Of a DNA stretch of 64,000 nucleotides, positions 1 through 14,644 are shown one piece after another (position 1 is the first letter of the stretch; the number at the start of each line of letters is the position of its first letter). The position numbers and the translations under genes were made by a program. The DNA lies in assembly GCA_000697475.1 (NCBI GenBank), contig JNEU01001076.1, positions 62,001-126,000 on the forward strand. The letters run 5' to 3'. The notes beneath the pieces were generated by a model, which searched no databases, was not told the origin of the DNA, and saw only the letters and a list, made by a program, of their open reading frames with translations. This DNA is from Lichtheimia corymbifera B2541. Its lineage: Eukaryota > Mucoromycota > Mucoromycetes > Mucorales > Lichtheimiaceae.

Positions 1-1414
1 TGTTAATATGGATATGAGTGCTGCTGCTGTGGATAATAGAAAAGTGCGGCCGGTAATACAGATGTTGATAAAACGAAAACGAGTACTGCTGCTTCTGATA
101 AAAATCTTGACCTTTCCATAATCCATCGTCTAATTCTTCCATCTTGATTTGGCCACCATAAACATGACGATGATGTAGATGCTGCCAATACAAGTGTTGT
201 TGACCAGGGTACGGGTACTGACAAATATTCCACCATTGAAGGTACTGTGTGCATTGAAAAGACCACTTTTATTCCAGTCGAGAGACAGACACTGGAGAGC
301 ATATGCGCGCATTGCGATTAGCAGCGATTTAATAAGACGCACGCCATCCATAAGACAAACCTTATAATCCTATCTATCACATCACGTACGTGAACGGCCT
401 CTTGCTCATCCTGAAATATGTAACCAATCAGTAAAGTCGCTGTATCATCACCTCAACCATGTAACTGACCTCATTGACTTGAAGCATCATTGTCCTTTGA
501 ATGCTTGTCCTTCTTGATAAAACGCAAGTCATAATCATCATCCCATTCCAATAACCGCATTCTACATATTATCCTTGTCAGTTACATATCCATTACCATG
601 CTCATCACCGAGGACTCTACCTGTCACCAGTGTAAAAAGAAAGGATCCTTGTGCGTACCATGGATGTGTGAGTCGCCAGCTTCAAGTCTACAGCCTTCTC
701 CACCTTGTTTGAGCACGCTTTGACATGTATCACTTGTTGCTTGTGCTATTCACTTCCTTTGGTGGTTGTCATTGCCGGCTTCAGTCGTACAGTGGGTTGT
801 CCAACTTGTGTGTCTTGTAGACTGTCGCGTTTGTGAAAGAAAGGATAAAAGCAACCGCTCGTTTGTAAGGGTCTTTGGCACCATTCACATCGTGGCCATC
901 ATGCTGTTCATATTCCTTTGGTCCAATCAGTCATTCAAATCCAAGAGGGCGTTGGTCGTGTCATGGTGTGGGATGGAGTGGAGCAAGAAGCGGGGGTTGA
1001 TGTGTTAGGTGGAATCTCTTTGTGAACAACGGGACTCATGCATAATGCTCTTTCAGGAAACTGTAAACAAAGCTGTATCACCTGCAATTTTCTTCTTGTT
1101 GAGGATGCGACCACAATAATGGATTTGTCTTTCCTTGAAAGTGAGTAACATGTGTTCTCATGTTCATAACATAGTGCCACAAGGAACCATCTCGTAGAGA
1201 GGTGGTGAGAGCGCGCTGTCGGGAAAATGACAGTTTTTCATGCATCAAAATGGGCCCATTGTTTACACTCGGTCCTCGTTATGGACAGCACAAAAGCATA
1301 TTGCCATCATCCTTTAAAGCGCATATCAACACAACAACAGCACCCACAACTTTTTCTCTTTCTCTTTCCTCCCGGTTGTGCTTGCTCGTATCCTGTAATT
1401 CGAAACGTACTATC
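1..1414. other. Left-edge region, no confident gene
   Basis: No open frame here looks like an intact gene. Between about 598 and 860 there are cysteine-rich traces, described as a separate low-confidence entry. The last 80 bases before 1415 are pyrimidine-rich (runs of TTTCTC), the usual leader of fungal genes, and probably belong to the promoter of the small CaaX protein that follows. Confidence 0.5.
598..860 (+). pseudogene. Possible decayed zf-4CXXC_R1 (CDCA7-type) zinc-finger fragment
   Basis: An ATG at 598 opens a short frame reading MLITEDSTCHQCKKK, which resembles the CHQC-(R/K)xK start of the CDCA7-type 4CXXC zinc finger. It stops after about 40 codons. Some 80 bases further on, a second stretch reads CPTC in one frame and DCRVCERKDK in the next frame, again similar to the CPxC...C-x-C-x2-C-x-K-R-D end of that domain. 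The two pieces need a frameshift and the middle of the domain is missing, so if this is homology it is a broken copy. It may equally be chance in a cysteine-rich stretch. I am not sure of it. Confidence 0.22.
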
Positions 1415-1933
1415 ATGACAGACCGCGATTTCTATTATCGTATCGATGATGAACAAGAGCTTCTGCCACCAGATGGACCACCACCGCCTTATAGGTCCGG
1501 GAATATGAGAAGCACCAAGACCCTGCATGCACGTCCCACGTTTTGGAGCCCAAGGCAACCTCCCAATAGAGATTGGAAAACCATGGCCATGCGTGGCAAA
1601 CGGCTAGTCAACACATTACGACAGCCATCACCTACTTCAGCTGACCAACATCAGCATCGACCTGTTTCTACCTTGTTTGATTCACCACCTGCCTATGAAG
1701 ACATCACAGATAATAGGGGTTTCAATGGCCATCCAATGGACCCTAGAGCCATCCGTGAGTCTCTTACCAATTCAGCTCAACACCATCATCATAGGCAGTC
1801 ATCAGCACTGCAGCAGCATTTCACCACACGTCCAAGACGAACATCATCAGCATCACCAGCAATGACAATCCCCTCGGTAACCTCTTCTATCACTCGAACC
1901 CGCCATCATAATGATAAATGCACGATCATGTAA
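1415..1933 (+). CDS. Small PPxY protein with C-terminal CaaX box
   Basis: This single-exon ORF gives 172 residues from the ATG at 1415. That start follows a pyrimidine-rich leader; the open frame extends further upstream, but the upstream part is low-quality. The sequence shows two PY motifs, PPPPY at residues 22-26 and SPPAYE at 90-95, a basic middle, and a Ser/His-rich C-terminal half. The last four residues are CTIM, a CaaX box whose final Met favours farnesylation. PPxY motifs bind WW domains, most often those of Rsp5/Nedd4 ubiquitin ligases. My inference is a prenylated, membrane-anchored adaptor for a WW-domain protein. No named family is recognised. The window also encodes Ste14, which would methylate such a CaaX protein. 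The ORF is solid; the function is a guess. Confidence 0.7.
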   Translation: MTDRDFYYRIDDEQELLPPDGPPPPYRSGNMRSTKTLHARPTFWSPRQPPNRDWKTMAMRGKRLVNTLRQPSPTSADQHQHRPVSTLFDSPPAYEDITDNRGFNGHPMDPRAIRESLTNSAQHHHHRQSSALQQHFTTRPRRTSSASPAMTIPSVTSSITRTRHHNDKCTIM

Positions 1934-3405
1934 TAAACATCCCTTCTTCCTCTGCTGTCACACAACAAGTCTACTGTTCAATGGGGTCCTTGTTGCCTTG
2001 TATAATCTTATTTATCCCTCATTCATATAGCTAAATGATGATTAAACGTGGTCATTGGAGGGGGAGAAGGTGTATATGGGAGAAGCTCACATCATCATAC
2101 TACAATGCTGGTTGCCATCATTCTTTGCGCACGCACATCCCCTTTATTGAAGGGATCCGATGAAAAGAGAACAAAGGGTCCAGCCATTTGATTAATTTTG
2201 TGGGTGACAGCAGCAGTCTCGCAGGATACACTATCATATCTACTTTTATTGTAGCCATGTGCACAACCGCTTGACTGAATAAACGATATCCAATAGCATT
2301 CATGTATACCGTTGTTGGTCAGATTGCATCATATTTTATACGCAGACGACAACGGTGTCGTTACGGCTCTAGTAATCTTTTTGAAAACACCTTATGAAGC
2401 AACACTGCAATTTGGAAGCTTGCTTATTTGTGGTGGTGTAATATATGCGAATACCTCTATATGCATTACTTGCATGCGTGCAGCATCAAGAAGCATCACT
2501 ACCCCTCAATTGGATGTAAACGGCTATAACAACGTAGAATGGATTGATGCCGCTACTTGGCCTTAGGAGACTCTATGTTATGCTACCATAGCTGTTCTAG
2601 CGGGAAAAGAAAACGTGATGGCATGTGAATAGTGGAAGGATATGGCCAGATAGAAAAATAAGGAGCGTTGATTACAAAAAAGTTGGAGCGGGAGATTTAC
2701 TAGCACCCCACGTTAGTAACGGATGGTCCAAGGACATGGAGCGTGCGTGCGCGTCTATGTGTGTGTGTGCGTATGAGTGGTTATTCATACGTTTATTTGA
2801 CCAAAGTGAGCTGACCATTCCAGTGAACTACTGAAAAGGGGATGTCCCCCCCTTTTTATCAATGCTTGCTCTCTCTCTCTCTCTCTCTATAAGCCCACCA
2901 CTTAATAACTCCCATATATGGGGTTTTCATCTTTCTGACAGATCCCTGATAGCACTCATAGGACACAAACAGCAAAATAGACAAGATGTATACAGTCAAT
3001 TAAGATTTTTAATCACACAGGAGTTTTCATGGTATTTGCGCGTGTGTTTACTACACGAATGAGAAAGCAAACTACATGTATTTTTGCGCACTTTGGCAAG
3101 TATCGATGAGAGTTTTCATTTATCCTCTCTGAATTACAGTTCCATCCATAACGGCCCAGCATGTACGCAACACCCAACAGGCTCATCCTTTCAACAACAT
3201 ATATAAATATGCGACTATCCAAACTTGACCCACCATTCCCATCCATTTCACAACACTTTCCCAACCCATTTGAATACACACAACACCCATTCATTCCACC
3301 TTTCTTCTTCCTTTTTTCCACATACCATCATGTACGAGCAAGGTAAAATCAAAACCTCAACAATCGCACTTTAAGCATACTCACGCGTGTTTAACAGCAT
3401 CATCC
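1934..3405. other. Intergenic, about 1.5 kb, includes (CT)n tract
   Basis: No supported gene. A (CT)n microsatellite covers about 2869-2889. A pyrimidine-rich leader (TTTCTTCTTCCTTTTTTCC) near 3301-3320 probably belongs to the promoter or 5' UTR of the RING/RRM gene starting at 3406. Short open frames lack codon structure and splice signals. Confidence 0.55.
2869..2889. repeat. (CT)n microsatellite
   Basis: An uninterrupted CT run of about ten units in the intergenic region before the RING/RRM gene. Confidence 0.9.
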
Positions 3406-5411
3406 ATGTCGTCTTTGACAGCAGATCTAATCCATCCTACATCGACAGCCGTGGACAACGGCAGAGACAACACTAGCAGTAGCAATTCAAATACCAATGT
3501 CCGATTCCCAAAGAGACATCAACCACAACAGCAACAACAGCAGCAGTCTCCTATCCAACCACCCACCACGCCATTAACAGCATCTTCTTCTTTTACCACT
3601 CAGCATAGCAACAGCAGCAGCACAACAACAACAACACCCATTCACGAGTATTCATTATTTGATCAACACCCAGCTGCTTGGGAATGGTTTGGAAACAATG
3701 ACAATAATAATGTTTGGCGTAAACATTCGGTGGCAGCAGATGGAGCTGATTTTGGTCCATGCCAACAACAACGACGTGGTAGTGTTGCCTATCAAAGTGG
3801 TGCTACGACAGCAGCAGATTGGCGCCGTGGATCGGCAGCAGCAGCAGCAGCAGCAGCCGCATCAGCCTCAAGTGGTCTGTGCTGTGCTTTGTGCTCCTCA
3901 CCACAAGCTGGTTCCCAACTATGCGGCCACACCATCTGCCAAGTATGCCTCTCATCCCTTGGTACATCCTCATGCCCCCTTTGTTGCACTCAGGTACGCT
4001 CATCAATCACATTTCCTTAATTCCTAATTAGTTAACATGACAATGTATATAGACTGCAGCAGTTTGGGAACAGCTATCAGCACAATATGATGCAATTCAA
4101 CAATCCACCACCATTCCTGCACATCACCAGCACCCGTTTCCTGCAAGCATGATGCAACAACAGCAACAACAACAATTGTTGACACCTCCTCCTTATTATC
4201 CATGTGTCAAATTAGCTAATGTAAGTGCGGGTCGACGTGGCATGAGAAAAGCAATAACAACAAACACTAATGCATCCATCATGCAGATCCCTTGGGACGT
4301 TTCACAAAACGATGTACGCCAGTTTTTCAGTCACTGCCGATTGCCAAACATATCTGTGCATGCTCAAGCAATTCATATTATGATGGATCGTACCACCGGC
4401 AAAACGCTTTCAGATGCCTATGTTGAGTTTGCTACCTATGCTGATTTGCGTCGTGCCATGGAAACCCGTGATCGTAAACCACTCAAGGGCCGTATTGTCA
4501 CGGTCAACGAATGCACACAAGAAGAATTACTCAAAGTGGTGTTCCCCAAATGGCGTGGCCAGTTTTGTGGCATGTCAGCTATCCCACCTGCTTCGGATGT
4601 TGTTAAAAACATGTCGACTGCTGCTGGTGGTGGTGGCTCTGGATGCCCACCTTTTGTCACTCGTGAAGAAATCAATTCCTTGTTGGTTGTATGCAAGAAT
4701 TACAAGCTGCATTTCTCTCGTAAATGCGCAGAGCGGCCATTTGAAAACATTATCAGCGTAATTGCAAAGTATCCATGGCATCAAGCCCATCTTATTTCGG
4801 CCATTCATCGTGATCATATCTATGAGATGCTCAAATTGTCTATTGGTAAGTAGCATTGCACAGAGGATGATTTCATACAAATGAAGACTAAATCGGTGTT
4901 ATTAGAATCACTCAAAGTACACTTATCCAAGGATTATGTACAGATCGACGGCACCTTGTTGGAACGCCTCGTACGTGTCGGTATCATGTGTCCAGCATTC
5001 ACCGAACGTCAAAAAACAACCTTATTACAAACCGCACGTATCGGATGCCCACCCGATTTGATGCACTATTTGTTACCATTGCCACCTCCTATGCCATCTA
5101 CTGCCGGTCTTTATACTACACCACGTGTAATGCCTTCCTCTTTGCCCTTCATTTCTCAACCACCACCAAAGCAGCAATACAAGCTTGACCAACTCCAATC
5201 CCAACAGCGTATCAAGCAGCAGTATCAGCAAGGTGCCAATGATCTCGCCACATGCTTTCCTGATCCCACCAAAGATGTGCTTGAGCAGCTGAACGCATTG
5301 TCGATCCATGGCAACGGCAGTGGCAATGATTACTTTTTTGGTAATTCCAAGTCTCCAAGCTCAGCATCATCATCATCCCTTTCGCTGCGTGATCCAGTGT
5401 TGACTGTTTAA
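3406..5411 (+). CDS. RING finger plus RRM protein (RNA-binding, unnamed)
   Basis: The model is join(3406..3993, 4053..4220, 4287..4845, 4906..5411), all phases consistent, about 606 residues. The N-terminus is Q/S/T/A-rich. A C3HC4-type RING finger lies at about residues 160-195 (CCALC, CGHTICQVC, CPLC). An RRM follows, beginning ANIPWDVSQNDVRQFF once the second intron is removed, with RNP1-like DAYVEF. The C-terminal third is unrecognised, and the tail is P/Q/S-rich. A RING with an RRM suggests an RNA-bound ubiquitin ligase of the Not4 kind, but the order and sequence do not match Not4, so I leave it unnamed. The second intron (66 nt, GTAAGT...CTAAT...CAG) has no stop and is a multiple of three, so retention would insert 22 residues into the start of the RRM. 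Confidence 0.8.
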
Positions 5412-5588
5412 AGCTATTATCTATCTAAATCCACATAATACTACCGTAGAACACTCCTCACACAAACACACAGCCCCTTTAATCTATGCACACAACGATA
5501 TCTAATGTTACTTCTTCCCTTTATACAAAGCATATAATGAATACAAGTGCACATATTACAAAGAGAAAGAGAGAGGATCAACCGTGGT

Positions 5589-6540
5589 CTAATAATAGCC
5601 AGGCAAAATGTAATCGAGCTTCTTGACGGTTTCAGGGTTACGCTTTTCTTGAGCAGTCATGCCAGCGAACTTCATGGATCCCTTGAGGTCAGGCTTGAGG
5701 GTGTTGTTACGAACGGCATCATCGAGATGGGGAAGGACAGCCATGAGCAAAGTCTTTGCATTAGTGGAGTTGTTGACCATGTTTTGCATTACAGTTTCGA
5801 CTGTAACCGAGCCTTCTTCCTCCTCGCGCCAGCAATCATAATCGGTGGACATGCAGACCATTTGATATGCGATTTCAGCTTCACGAGCGAGTTTGGCTTC
5901 AGGGAGAGCACTCATGTTGATGATATCGGCACCCCAGCTGCGATACATGTGAGATTCAGCCTTGGTAGAGAATTGAGGGCCTTCCATACAGACAGCGGTC
6001 TTGTTGCGATGAAGGGTGCTGTTGAATTCAAGCACATGGCGTTGTTCATAGACCAAATCAGCGATGCCCTTGTGGAAAGGCTCAGCAAACAAAGCATGGG
6101 CCACCACACCGTTACCAAAGAAAGTGGAGGGTCTCAAACCACGCGTACGATCAATCAATTGGTCAGGAAGCACGAAATCACAGGGAGGAATTTCTTCACG
6201 CAAGGAACCAACAGCACTGAAGGCAAGGATGGCTTCAACGCCCAAGTGCTTAAGGGCAGCAATATTGGCTCGGACAGGCACTTCAGTAGGTGTCAAATAA
6301 TGGCCTCGACCATGACGTGCAAGGAATGCAATCTTGGTACCACTGGGAAGCTTGGCGATCGTGATCTTGTCACTAGGGAAACCCCAAGGCTATCAATCGA
6401 GTATGAGTTGACCCTTTTCCTCTTTGTAAACCCCCTCCATTGACATTTACAGTTTCAGGGTGCACTTCTTCGACAATTTCAAGGTTGTCCAAATGGTACA
6501 AACCCGAGCCACCTATGACAGCAATCTTGACGTCGTGCAT
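5589..6540 (-). CDS. MEU1: S-methyl-5'-thioadenosine phosphorylase
   Basis: Complement(join(5589..6389, 6451..6540)) gives 296 residues, close to the usual 280-340 for this family. The enzyme splits methylthioadenosine, the by-product of polyamine synthesis, into adenine and methylthioribose-1-phosphate, the first step of methionine salvage in the cytosol. Seen in the sequence are the N-terminal IAVIGGSGLY phosphate loop, the ARHGRGH motif, a TPTEVPVRANI segment and the EGPQFSTKAES and MSALPEAKLA stretches typical of PNP/MTAP phosphorylases. The single intron (61 nt) splits ET|PW near the N-terminus. The ORF opposite (5547-6443, plus) is an antisense shadow. MEU1 is the yeast name. Confidence 0.93.
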
Positions 6541-7231
6541 TATGGAAAGAAAAGAGCAATATTTTACTATCACGCGGAGACCAGTGCCTGAGATAATTGC
6601 GCCATTCGCAGCCTCAGTTTGGAAATCTCACCATCTTGTGTAAGTATCCATGGCAACCATCACCAAGATAACAGCCCATCTCTCTCTATACATGTAAAAA
6701 ATAATCCTTTCATTGACAAGTTGTAATCACCATTGTTGTTCTTTGAGATGTAATAGATGAGATACCAAGGTCACACTGATGATAAGCATTGGGCTGGTCA
6801 CTAGCATAGCCATGACTCGTAGATGCCATAATAAAACAGTAGTGCATTCTGCATGTATCTGCAAGATCCAAGAAGAGCCCATTATGTGGAAAAGTGACAC
6901 CCTGAGCGCACAATGGAAAGAACCCCTTCCCTTCAACGCATGTATATCAAACAATCATCCCTCCTCCTTTTCCATCTTCCATCCAGACACCACAATGACC
7001 CAGTAGTAATTTGAATGAACCCACTGATTTTTTATCATTGATGGAAATATATCTAAGCGTGGTTCACCAGATAAAAGCTATGTACGTGTGTTTGCGTGTG
7101 CGAGAAAAGGGTGGCGGTAGCGATGGTGGTTTACAGGTGATTTAGATGTAGAGGTGTGTGTGTGTTGCGTGCGTGTTATAATAGTATATGCAAATGGATG
7201 TCATTTTCAAAAGCTGTGAGCAGCCGATCGT
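6541..7231. other. Intergenic between MTAP (5' side) and uS14m (3' side)
   Basis: Nearly 700 bases with no supported gene. It should hold the promoter of the MTA phosphorylase at its left end and the 3' UTR of the mitoribosomal gene at its right end. A GT-rich stretch lies at about 7081-7175. Confidence 0.5.
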
Positions 7232-7531
7232 CTACCAAGAAGCCTTCTTGACACCAGGAAGCTCACCGTTCAATGCCTTCAAGCGGAATTGGTAACGACA
7301 GAGTTTAAATTCTCGAAGGATACCTTGACCATGGCCTGTTGCGACGCAACGGTTGCTAATGTAAGCCTGGGATGATTGCTTGGGCATATTGTTGAGTGCA
7401 AGCTGAGCCTGATGGCGGACACGAGCTGGCAAAGTCTCGTTGCGTGTAATGTAGCGATAAGCTTGACGAGTCAATTCGTTATCGGCGACCAACTGGCGTG
7501 CCTTAATGTCACGGAGTATACGGCTTCTCAT
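7232..7531 (-). CDS. MRP2: Mitochondrial small-subunit ribosomal protein uS14m
   Basis: A single-exon 99-residue protein beginning MRSRILRDIKARQL. It carries the uS14 hallmark NRCVATGHGQGILREFKLCR and ends GVKKASW, the near-invariant C-terminus of uS14. It lacks the zinc-binding CxxC pairs, as bacterial C-minus and mitochondrial forms often do. The protein belongs to the head of the mitoribosomal small subunit near the decoding site. The start at 7531 is chosen because family members begin close to this Met; an upstream in-frame extension to 7657 would add 42 residues without similarity. The gene is divergent from ATP11, 137 bases away, so the two mitochondrial genes may share a promoter region. 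Confidence 0.9.
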   Translation of the reverse strand: MRSRILRDIKARQLVADNELTRQAYRYITRNETLPARVRHQAQLALNNMPKQSSQAYISNRCVATGHGQGILREFKLCRYQFRLKALNGELPGVKKASW

Positions 7532-7668
7532 TGTTGTGAAGGGTGGTGGGTAAGAAAGAAAGGAACAACAAATAGCGACCGCGGGGTAAAACCAAAGCCA
7601 CTGTGCACGGGTTGACACTTTGTGTCTTAATCTCATATCCGACGACTGCTCACTCACTCACTCACACC

Positions 7669-8881
7669 ATGTTCTTGCCACTCTTGTCCAAGCGATGCGC
7701 ATCCGCCGCACGATCAGCATACATTAACCGCAATGTTATCTTTCGACAAACCCGTCAAGCTGAAGTAGTCAGTGTCCCTTCCTCTGTCTTTTTCGGTCAC
7801 GGTCGTCTTGGTACTACTACCCCACAACCTCTCCTCCAATTCAAAAGAGTCGACGTGCTCATCACTTTAGCATAGCTCGCGTTCGCCAAATCGCAACTGA
7901 GGCTAACCGCGTCAAGGTTGACTATGATGCTAAATATGCTGAGAAACTGAAAAAGATCGCTGAAGCGTATGTATTCAATGTCACGTGGTTTCAATCTGTT
8001 TAATTTACATTGCATGATATATAGCAAGGGTGTCTCTGTTGAGGAACTCAAGGCCAAGGCAAAGGAAAACTTGAAACAAGCCCAAAATGCTGTCAAGTCA
8101 TCGGCTGAAGCACCCAAGGCTAAGCCTACTGCTACCACTTCTACCACCACCACCACTACTGCTAAGCCCAAAGCTGCCGCTTCTCCTGAAGCTGTTGCTG
8201 CCCGCTCCAAGATGCCTTACGAGTCATCAGCCCCTGTAAGATCATTTTTTATTGTTGCATGAGAAAAAAGGACGGTGATGCTTATACTTATGTGGTATAG
8301 ACTTTGGATAAGGTCGTCAAGTTGGATCTTTTGGAAAAGGAGGATGCTGAGACAGTGGCCAAGATTTGGACCGAGTACCACGCTGACAAGGATTGTATCA
8401 CTGCTGTCATCCCCAAGGAAACATACGATACTATTCAAAAGCGAAGCCAACAGTACCCATTGGTAAGGATATATATCCATGCAGGAGTGGACAATGGCTA
8501 ATGGATGGAATGGTTTAGTTTGTGGTGCCCATGCCTCGCGAAAGCGGTGTGGAATTCTTTTTCATGCAGTTCAACTTTACTCAAGTCTATTTCACTTCCC
8601 TTCTCGAATACAAGGCTAAGGGTGCTGAAGCAAGACCTTTCCTTACAATCACTCATTACCCTGAATTGGCTGACTCCAAGGGCATTGTCTTGATGAAGGG
8701 CGAGATCTCTGATAACCCACGCATGATTGATACACAAAACGCCCAATTCCTCGCATTTGTATTGCAACAATTCTACGCCACTGGTGGTGAGAGCAAGTTC
8801 AAGCTCGTCGAAAAGTTCCACAAGGAGCCCCAAAACTTTGATTACCAAGAACTCATCAATGAGGTTGAGCGCGTTGTTTAG
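7669..8881 (+). CDS. ATP11: Mitochondrial F1-ATP synthase assembly factor Atp11
   Basis: The model is join(7669..7764, 7848..7966, 8025..8235, 8301..8462, 8519..8881), about 316 residues. Atp11 is a matrix chaperone that binds free F1 beta subunit until the alpha3beta3 hexamer forms. The N-terminus is Arg/Ala/Ser-rich with no acidic residues, as expected for a mitochondrial presequence. A coiled, Lys-rich segment is followed by an A/T-rich linker. The conserved domain has the stretches LDKVVKLDLL, IWTEYHADKD, FVVPMPRESGVEFFFMQF and ITHYPELADSKGIVLMKGE. Introns 2-4 are clear GT-AG. Intron 1 (7765-7847) is the least certain because its donor (GTAGTC) is weak, although it keeps phase and avoids the stop at 7873. 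It is divergent from uS14m. Confidence 0.9.
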
Positions 8882-9084
8882 ACCATAGAACATATCTTCT
8901 CGCACCCCTCCCATCCCATCCACACCCACATAATAAATCATCTCCCTCTTTCCTTCCTCCTGCTGCTGAACAATTCAATTGATATCATGGTGAGGTCGAC
9001 TTGTGTAAGAGAATATCTTAATTCGATAATCACGAATATACAATCAACTCTAACAATAAAATGGGGGGTATCCAGATTCGGTCT

Positions 9085-10221
9085 TCATTTGCGTTTGAGA
9101 GCTTCAAGTCGCTTTGCAAGAGCATCAAAATCATCATCTTTTGGTTTGGGTGTGGTAGGTTGAGATACATTGTTGTTCTTTTTGGGAGCCGGTGGCATGT
9201 TGGATGGGATTTCTGGTAGGTCAAAGGTTGTCTCGCTTTCATCAACGTTGGTCGCCTACGATGTCAACATTAGCATATACTATTATTACCACCCATATAT
9301 AATCCTTACCGGCTGTGGAGAGGATGTGTCGTTCTCATTTGATGCGAGCAAGGGCGCCTCTGTTTGTGCAGGATATACCTAATCAACAAGTTGAGGATGC
9401 TTTCATATAGCGTAGGAAATGATTGTTGTTGTTGTTGTACCTCTTCTGCCAATCCACCTCCTCCGCCACTTGATGTATCATCGTTATCGTCATCAGCAGC
9501 CAAGACACTGGACACCCACATGATATCGTACGACTTTGCAATTTCTTCCAGGTAACGCTCGACTAGGAATGGATCGGGTGCGCTTACTTGTAGCTTGCAG
9601 ACAATCTATATCTCTCCACGTCAATCTTTGAAAAGTAACCACTCCCACACACACCCACTCCAACTTACTCGTTCATTCACCACGTTGTCCACATTATCGA
9701 GAGCATTGTATACAAACTCCTTTCCATACTTGGCAGCAAATAGATCTCTGACCTGAATGAATGATGCATATGTTAAAGCGAATATTGACCATGATGGATA
9801 GTCGCTTACATTGAGCAATTCCTTGATCTCATCCGTGCGTGGTGCTGCCCAAATGATAGTATTGACAGCCTCGGCAATACCAGGATCACATGTCCTATCA
9901 AGTGGTCTCTTTTAAGTGACACCTTGAAGGGGAGGAATCTATACTGTAATGCAAAGCTTACTTGTATTGTTCAATAAGTCCAAAACGCGCCAGCAACAAG
10001 TCGCAATACAACTCCAATATCTCCATAGCTTCAATAAATAGATCCTCACGAATAACATGCTCGACACGCACACGTGCGCTTTCTTCTTTGCCCTTATCCA
10101 AAAGAGTTGCGATTTCACGACGCTGATGTTGACAGAGCGATGTCTTTTTGGCTTGCAGCATCTTGAGTCGATTGATGGCCAGTTTCAGTTGTACTTTGAG
10201 TTTGTTGGGTTGGAATAGCAT
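9085..10221 (-). CDS. IST1: ESCRT-III-associated protein Ist1
   Basis: Complement(join(9085..9255, 9310..9378, 9441..9605, 9669..9752, 9810..9894, 9962..10221)), 277 residues, all phases closed. Ist1 regulates Vps4 recruitment and endosomal membrane scission. The N-terminal ESCRT-III-like helical core reads KLKVQLKLAINRLKML ... AMEILELYCDLLLARFGLI, then DPGIAEAVNTIIWAAPRTDEI, and VERYLEEIAKSYDI, all matching the Ist1/KIAA0174 family. An acidic Gly-rich linker and a Pro-rich stretch lead to the extreme C-terminus DALAKRLEALKRK, a type-1 MIT-interacting motif (L-x2-R-L-x2-L-K) for Vps4. A (GT)n tract of about 22 bases lies immediately upstream at 10232-10253. Confidence 0.93.
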
Positions 10222-10231
10222 AGTTTGTGTA

Positions 10232-10253
10232 TGTGTGTGTGTGTGTGTGTGTG
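10232..10253. repeat. (GT)n microsatellite
   Basis: An uninterrupted GT run within 11 bases of the IST1 start codon, on the 5' side of that minus-strand gene. It would lie in the 5' UTR or core promoter. Length variation here could affect expression, but that is inference. Confidence 0.9.
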
Positions 10254-10549
10254 CGTCGTCGAAAAGAGAAGTGGGTTGGCAAGAAAGAAAGAGAGCGCTA
10301 CAACTACTCGGAGATGCAACTGGCCTTTGAGGTTATCAACACAATAATCCACCCCCAATCCACTCTATTTTGCTCAACATTATATTACAAACAATCAATA
10401 TGGAATGTATATTGTGGATAGTGTTGAAAAGGGTCTTATATGCTTAAGGCATAAAATCTTCTTGTAAACTAGCACCTTGTGTTCTACCGAGCATCGTCCT
10501 CACGGCTTGGATCTCCGTTTGACTTGCAGCTTATTCTTGATCCTTGTGC

Positions 10550-11596
10550 ATGGTGAAAGACGGTGTGGAGGCCATGGATAGCGATAGTAGCAGCACTGAT
10601 ACAGAAGAATTCGAGGCACAACGACGTATTGATCAACGTATCACTTTTCGACCTCGGCCTCAAAGCAATGGTCGTATTCAAATCTCATCTCGCCCATCGA
10701 GCATTGATTCAAGAGCAACAGCTTCCTTGTTACGGCAACAGCAACAACAGCCTGTTTTGTTTGACGGAACACATACACCACGTAATATTGCGGCTATCAG
10801 TTTTCTGCTCGGTTTTGGAGGTGGCATAGGCGTTGCTGCAGCATGGCTATCAAGCACTCCCCAAATGGGTCTCTTTTTATTGGCTGTAGCCCTGTTCCAC
10901 TTTGCAGACTATCTTGCCACATCCATTTACCAGGTGCATAAATTGGATCTCCAAGGTACCCCACTGGAACCTCTTTTCTGGATCATATATGACATTACTA
11001 AGCTACGGTCAATAGCCTATCTTTTCATGAACAACCAACACTGCTATGAAGGATATCACGCAATTGCATGGCTGGAATTCGCTATTGAATATTATCATTT
11101 CCCATCGTTAAAACGAATTGGATTATTGAATTATATGGGTAAGATCATCAGCAAGCAATGGATTGGAGCACGTCCACTGATTCACATTGGCTGTTCTAGG
11201 CTTTGGATTGGTAGTAATAAGCCTATTATGCAGAGTCTTTGCAATCATGTCACCAAGATATCAAAATCCTAAAGGCGCACAAAGGCCCCTGGTCACCAAT
11301 GGCATATACAGGTACAATAGCAGTGATATGCATCCCATTCATTGCTATTCTTCAATAATGACACGTCATATTTTAGGATGATGCGACATCCTTATTTCTT
11401 TGGGCTATACTGGTGGGCGATTGGGGTTCAAATCACGCTACTAAATCCAGTAGGCTTGGCAATCTTTGTGTTTATGCTCCATGACACGCTCTCTCAACGC
11501 ATCAAATTAGAAGATGAAAGCTTACAAAGGCTATATCATGATGTTTGGAACAATTATAAAAAAACAACACCCACGTGGTTACCATTTATTCCTTGA
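10550..11596 (+). CDS. STE14: Protein-S-isoprenylcysteine O-methyltransferase
   Basis: The model is join(10550..10955, 11016..11138, 11200..11311, 11377..11596), 286 residues. The enzyme is an ER-membrane methyltransferase that caps the C-terminal prenylcysteine of CaaX proteins such as Ras after prenylation and proteolysis. An acidic and Q-rich cytosolic N-terminus of about 75 residues precedes several hydrophobic helices. The family core is plain: LFHFADYLATSIYQ, HAIAWLEFAIEYY, TNGIYRMMRHPYFFGLYWWAIG (SAM-binding RHPxYxG region), LSQRIKLEDESL and TPTWLPFIP at the end. A second Met at 10574 could be the real start. Introns are 60, 61 and 65 nt. Confidence 0.93.

Positions 11597-14644
<3,048 letters not shown>

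Noticed and set aside
5547..6443. 298-codon plus-strand ORF over MTA phosphorylase
   Set aside because: Antisense of a well-supported enzyme gene; crosses its intron.
8498..8941. 147-codon minus-strand ORF over ATP11 exon 5
   Set aside because: Antisense of a clear Atp11 exon.
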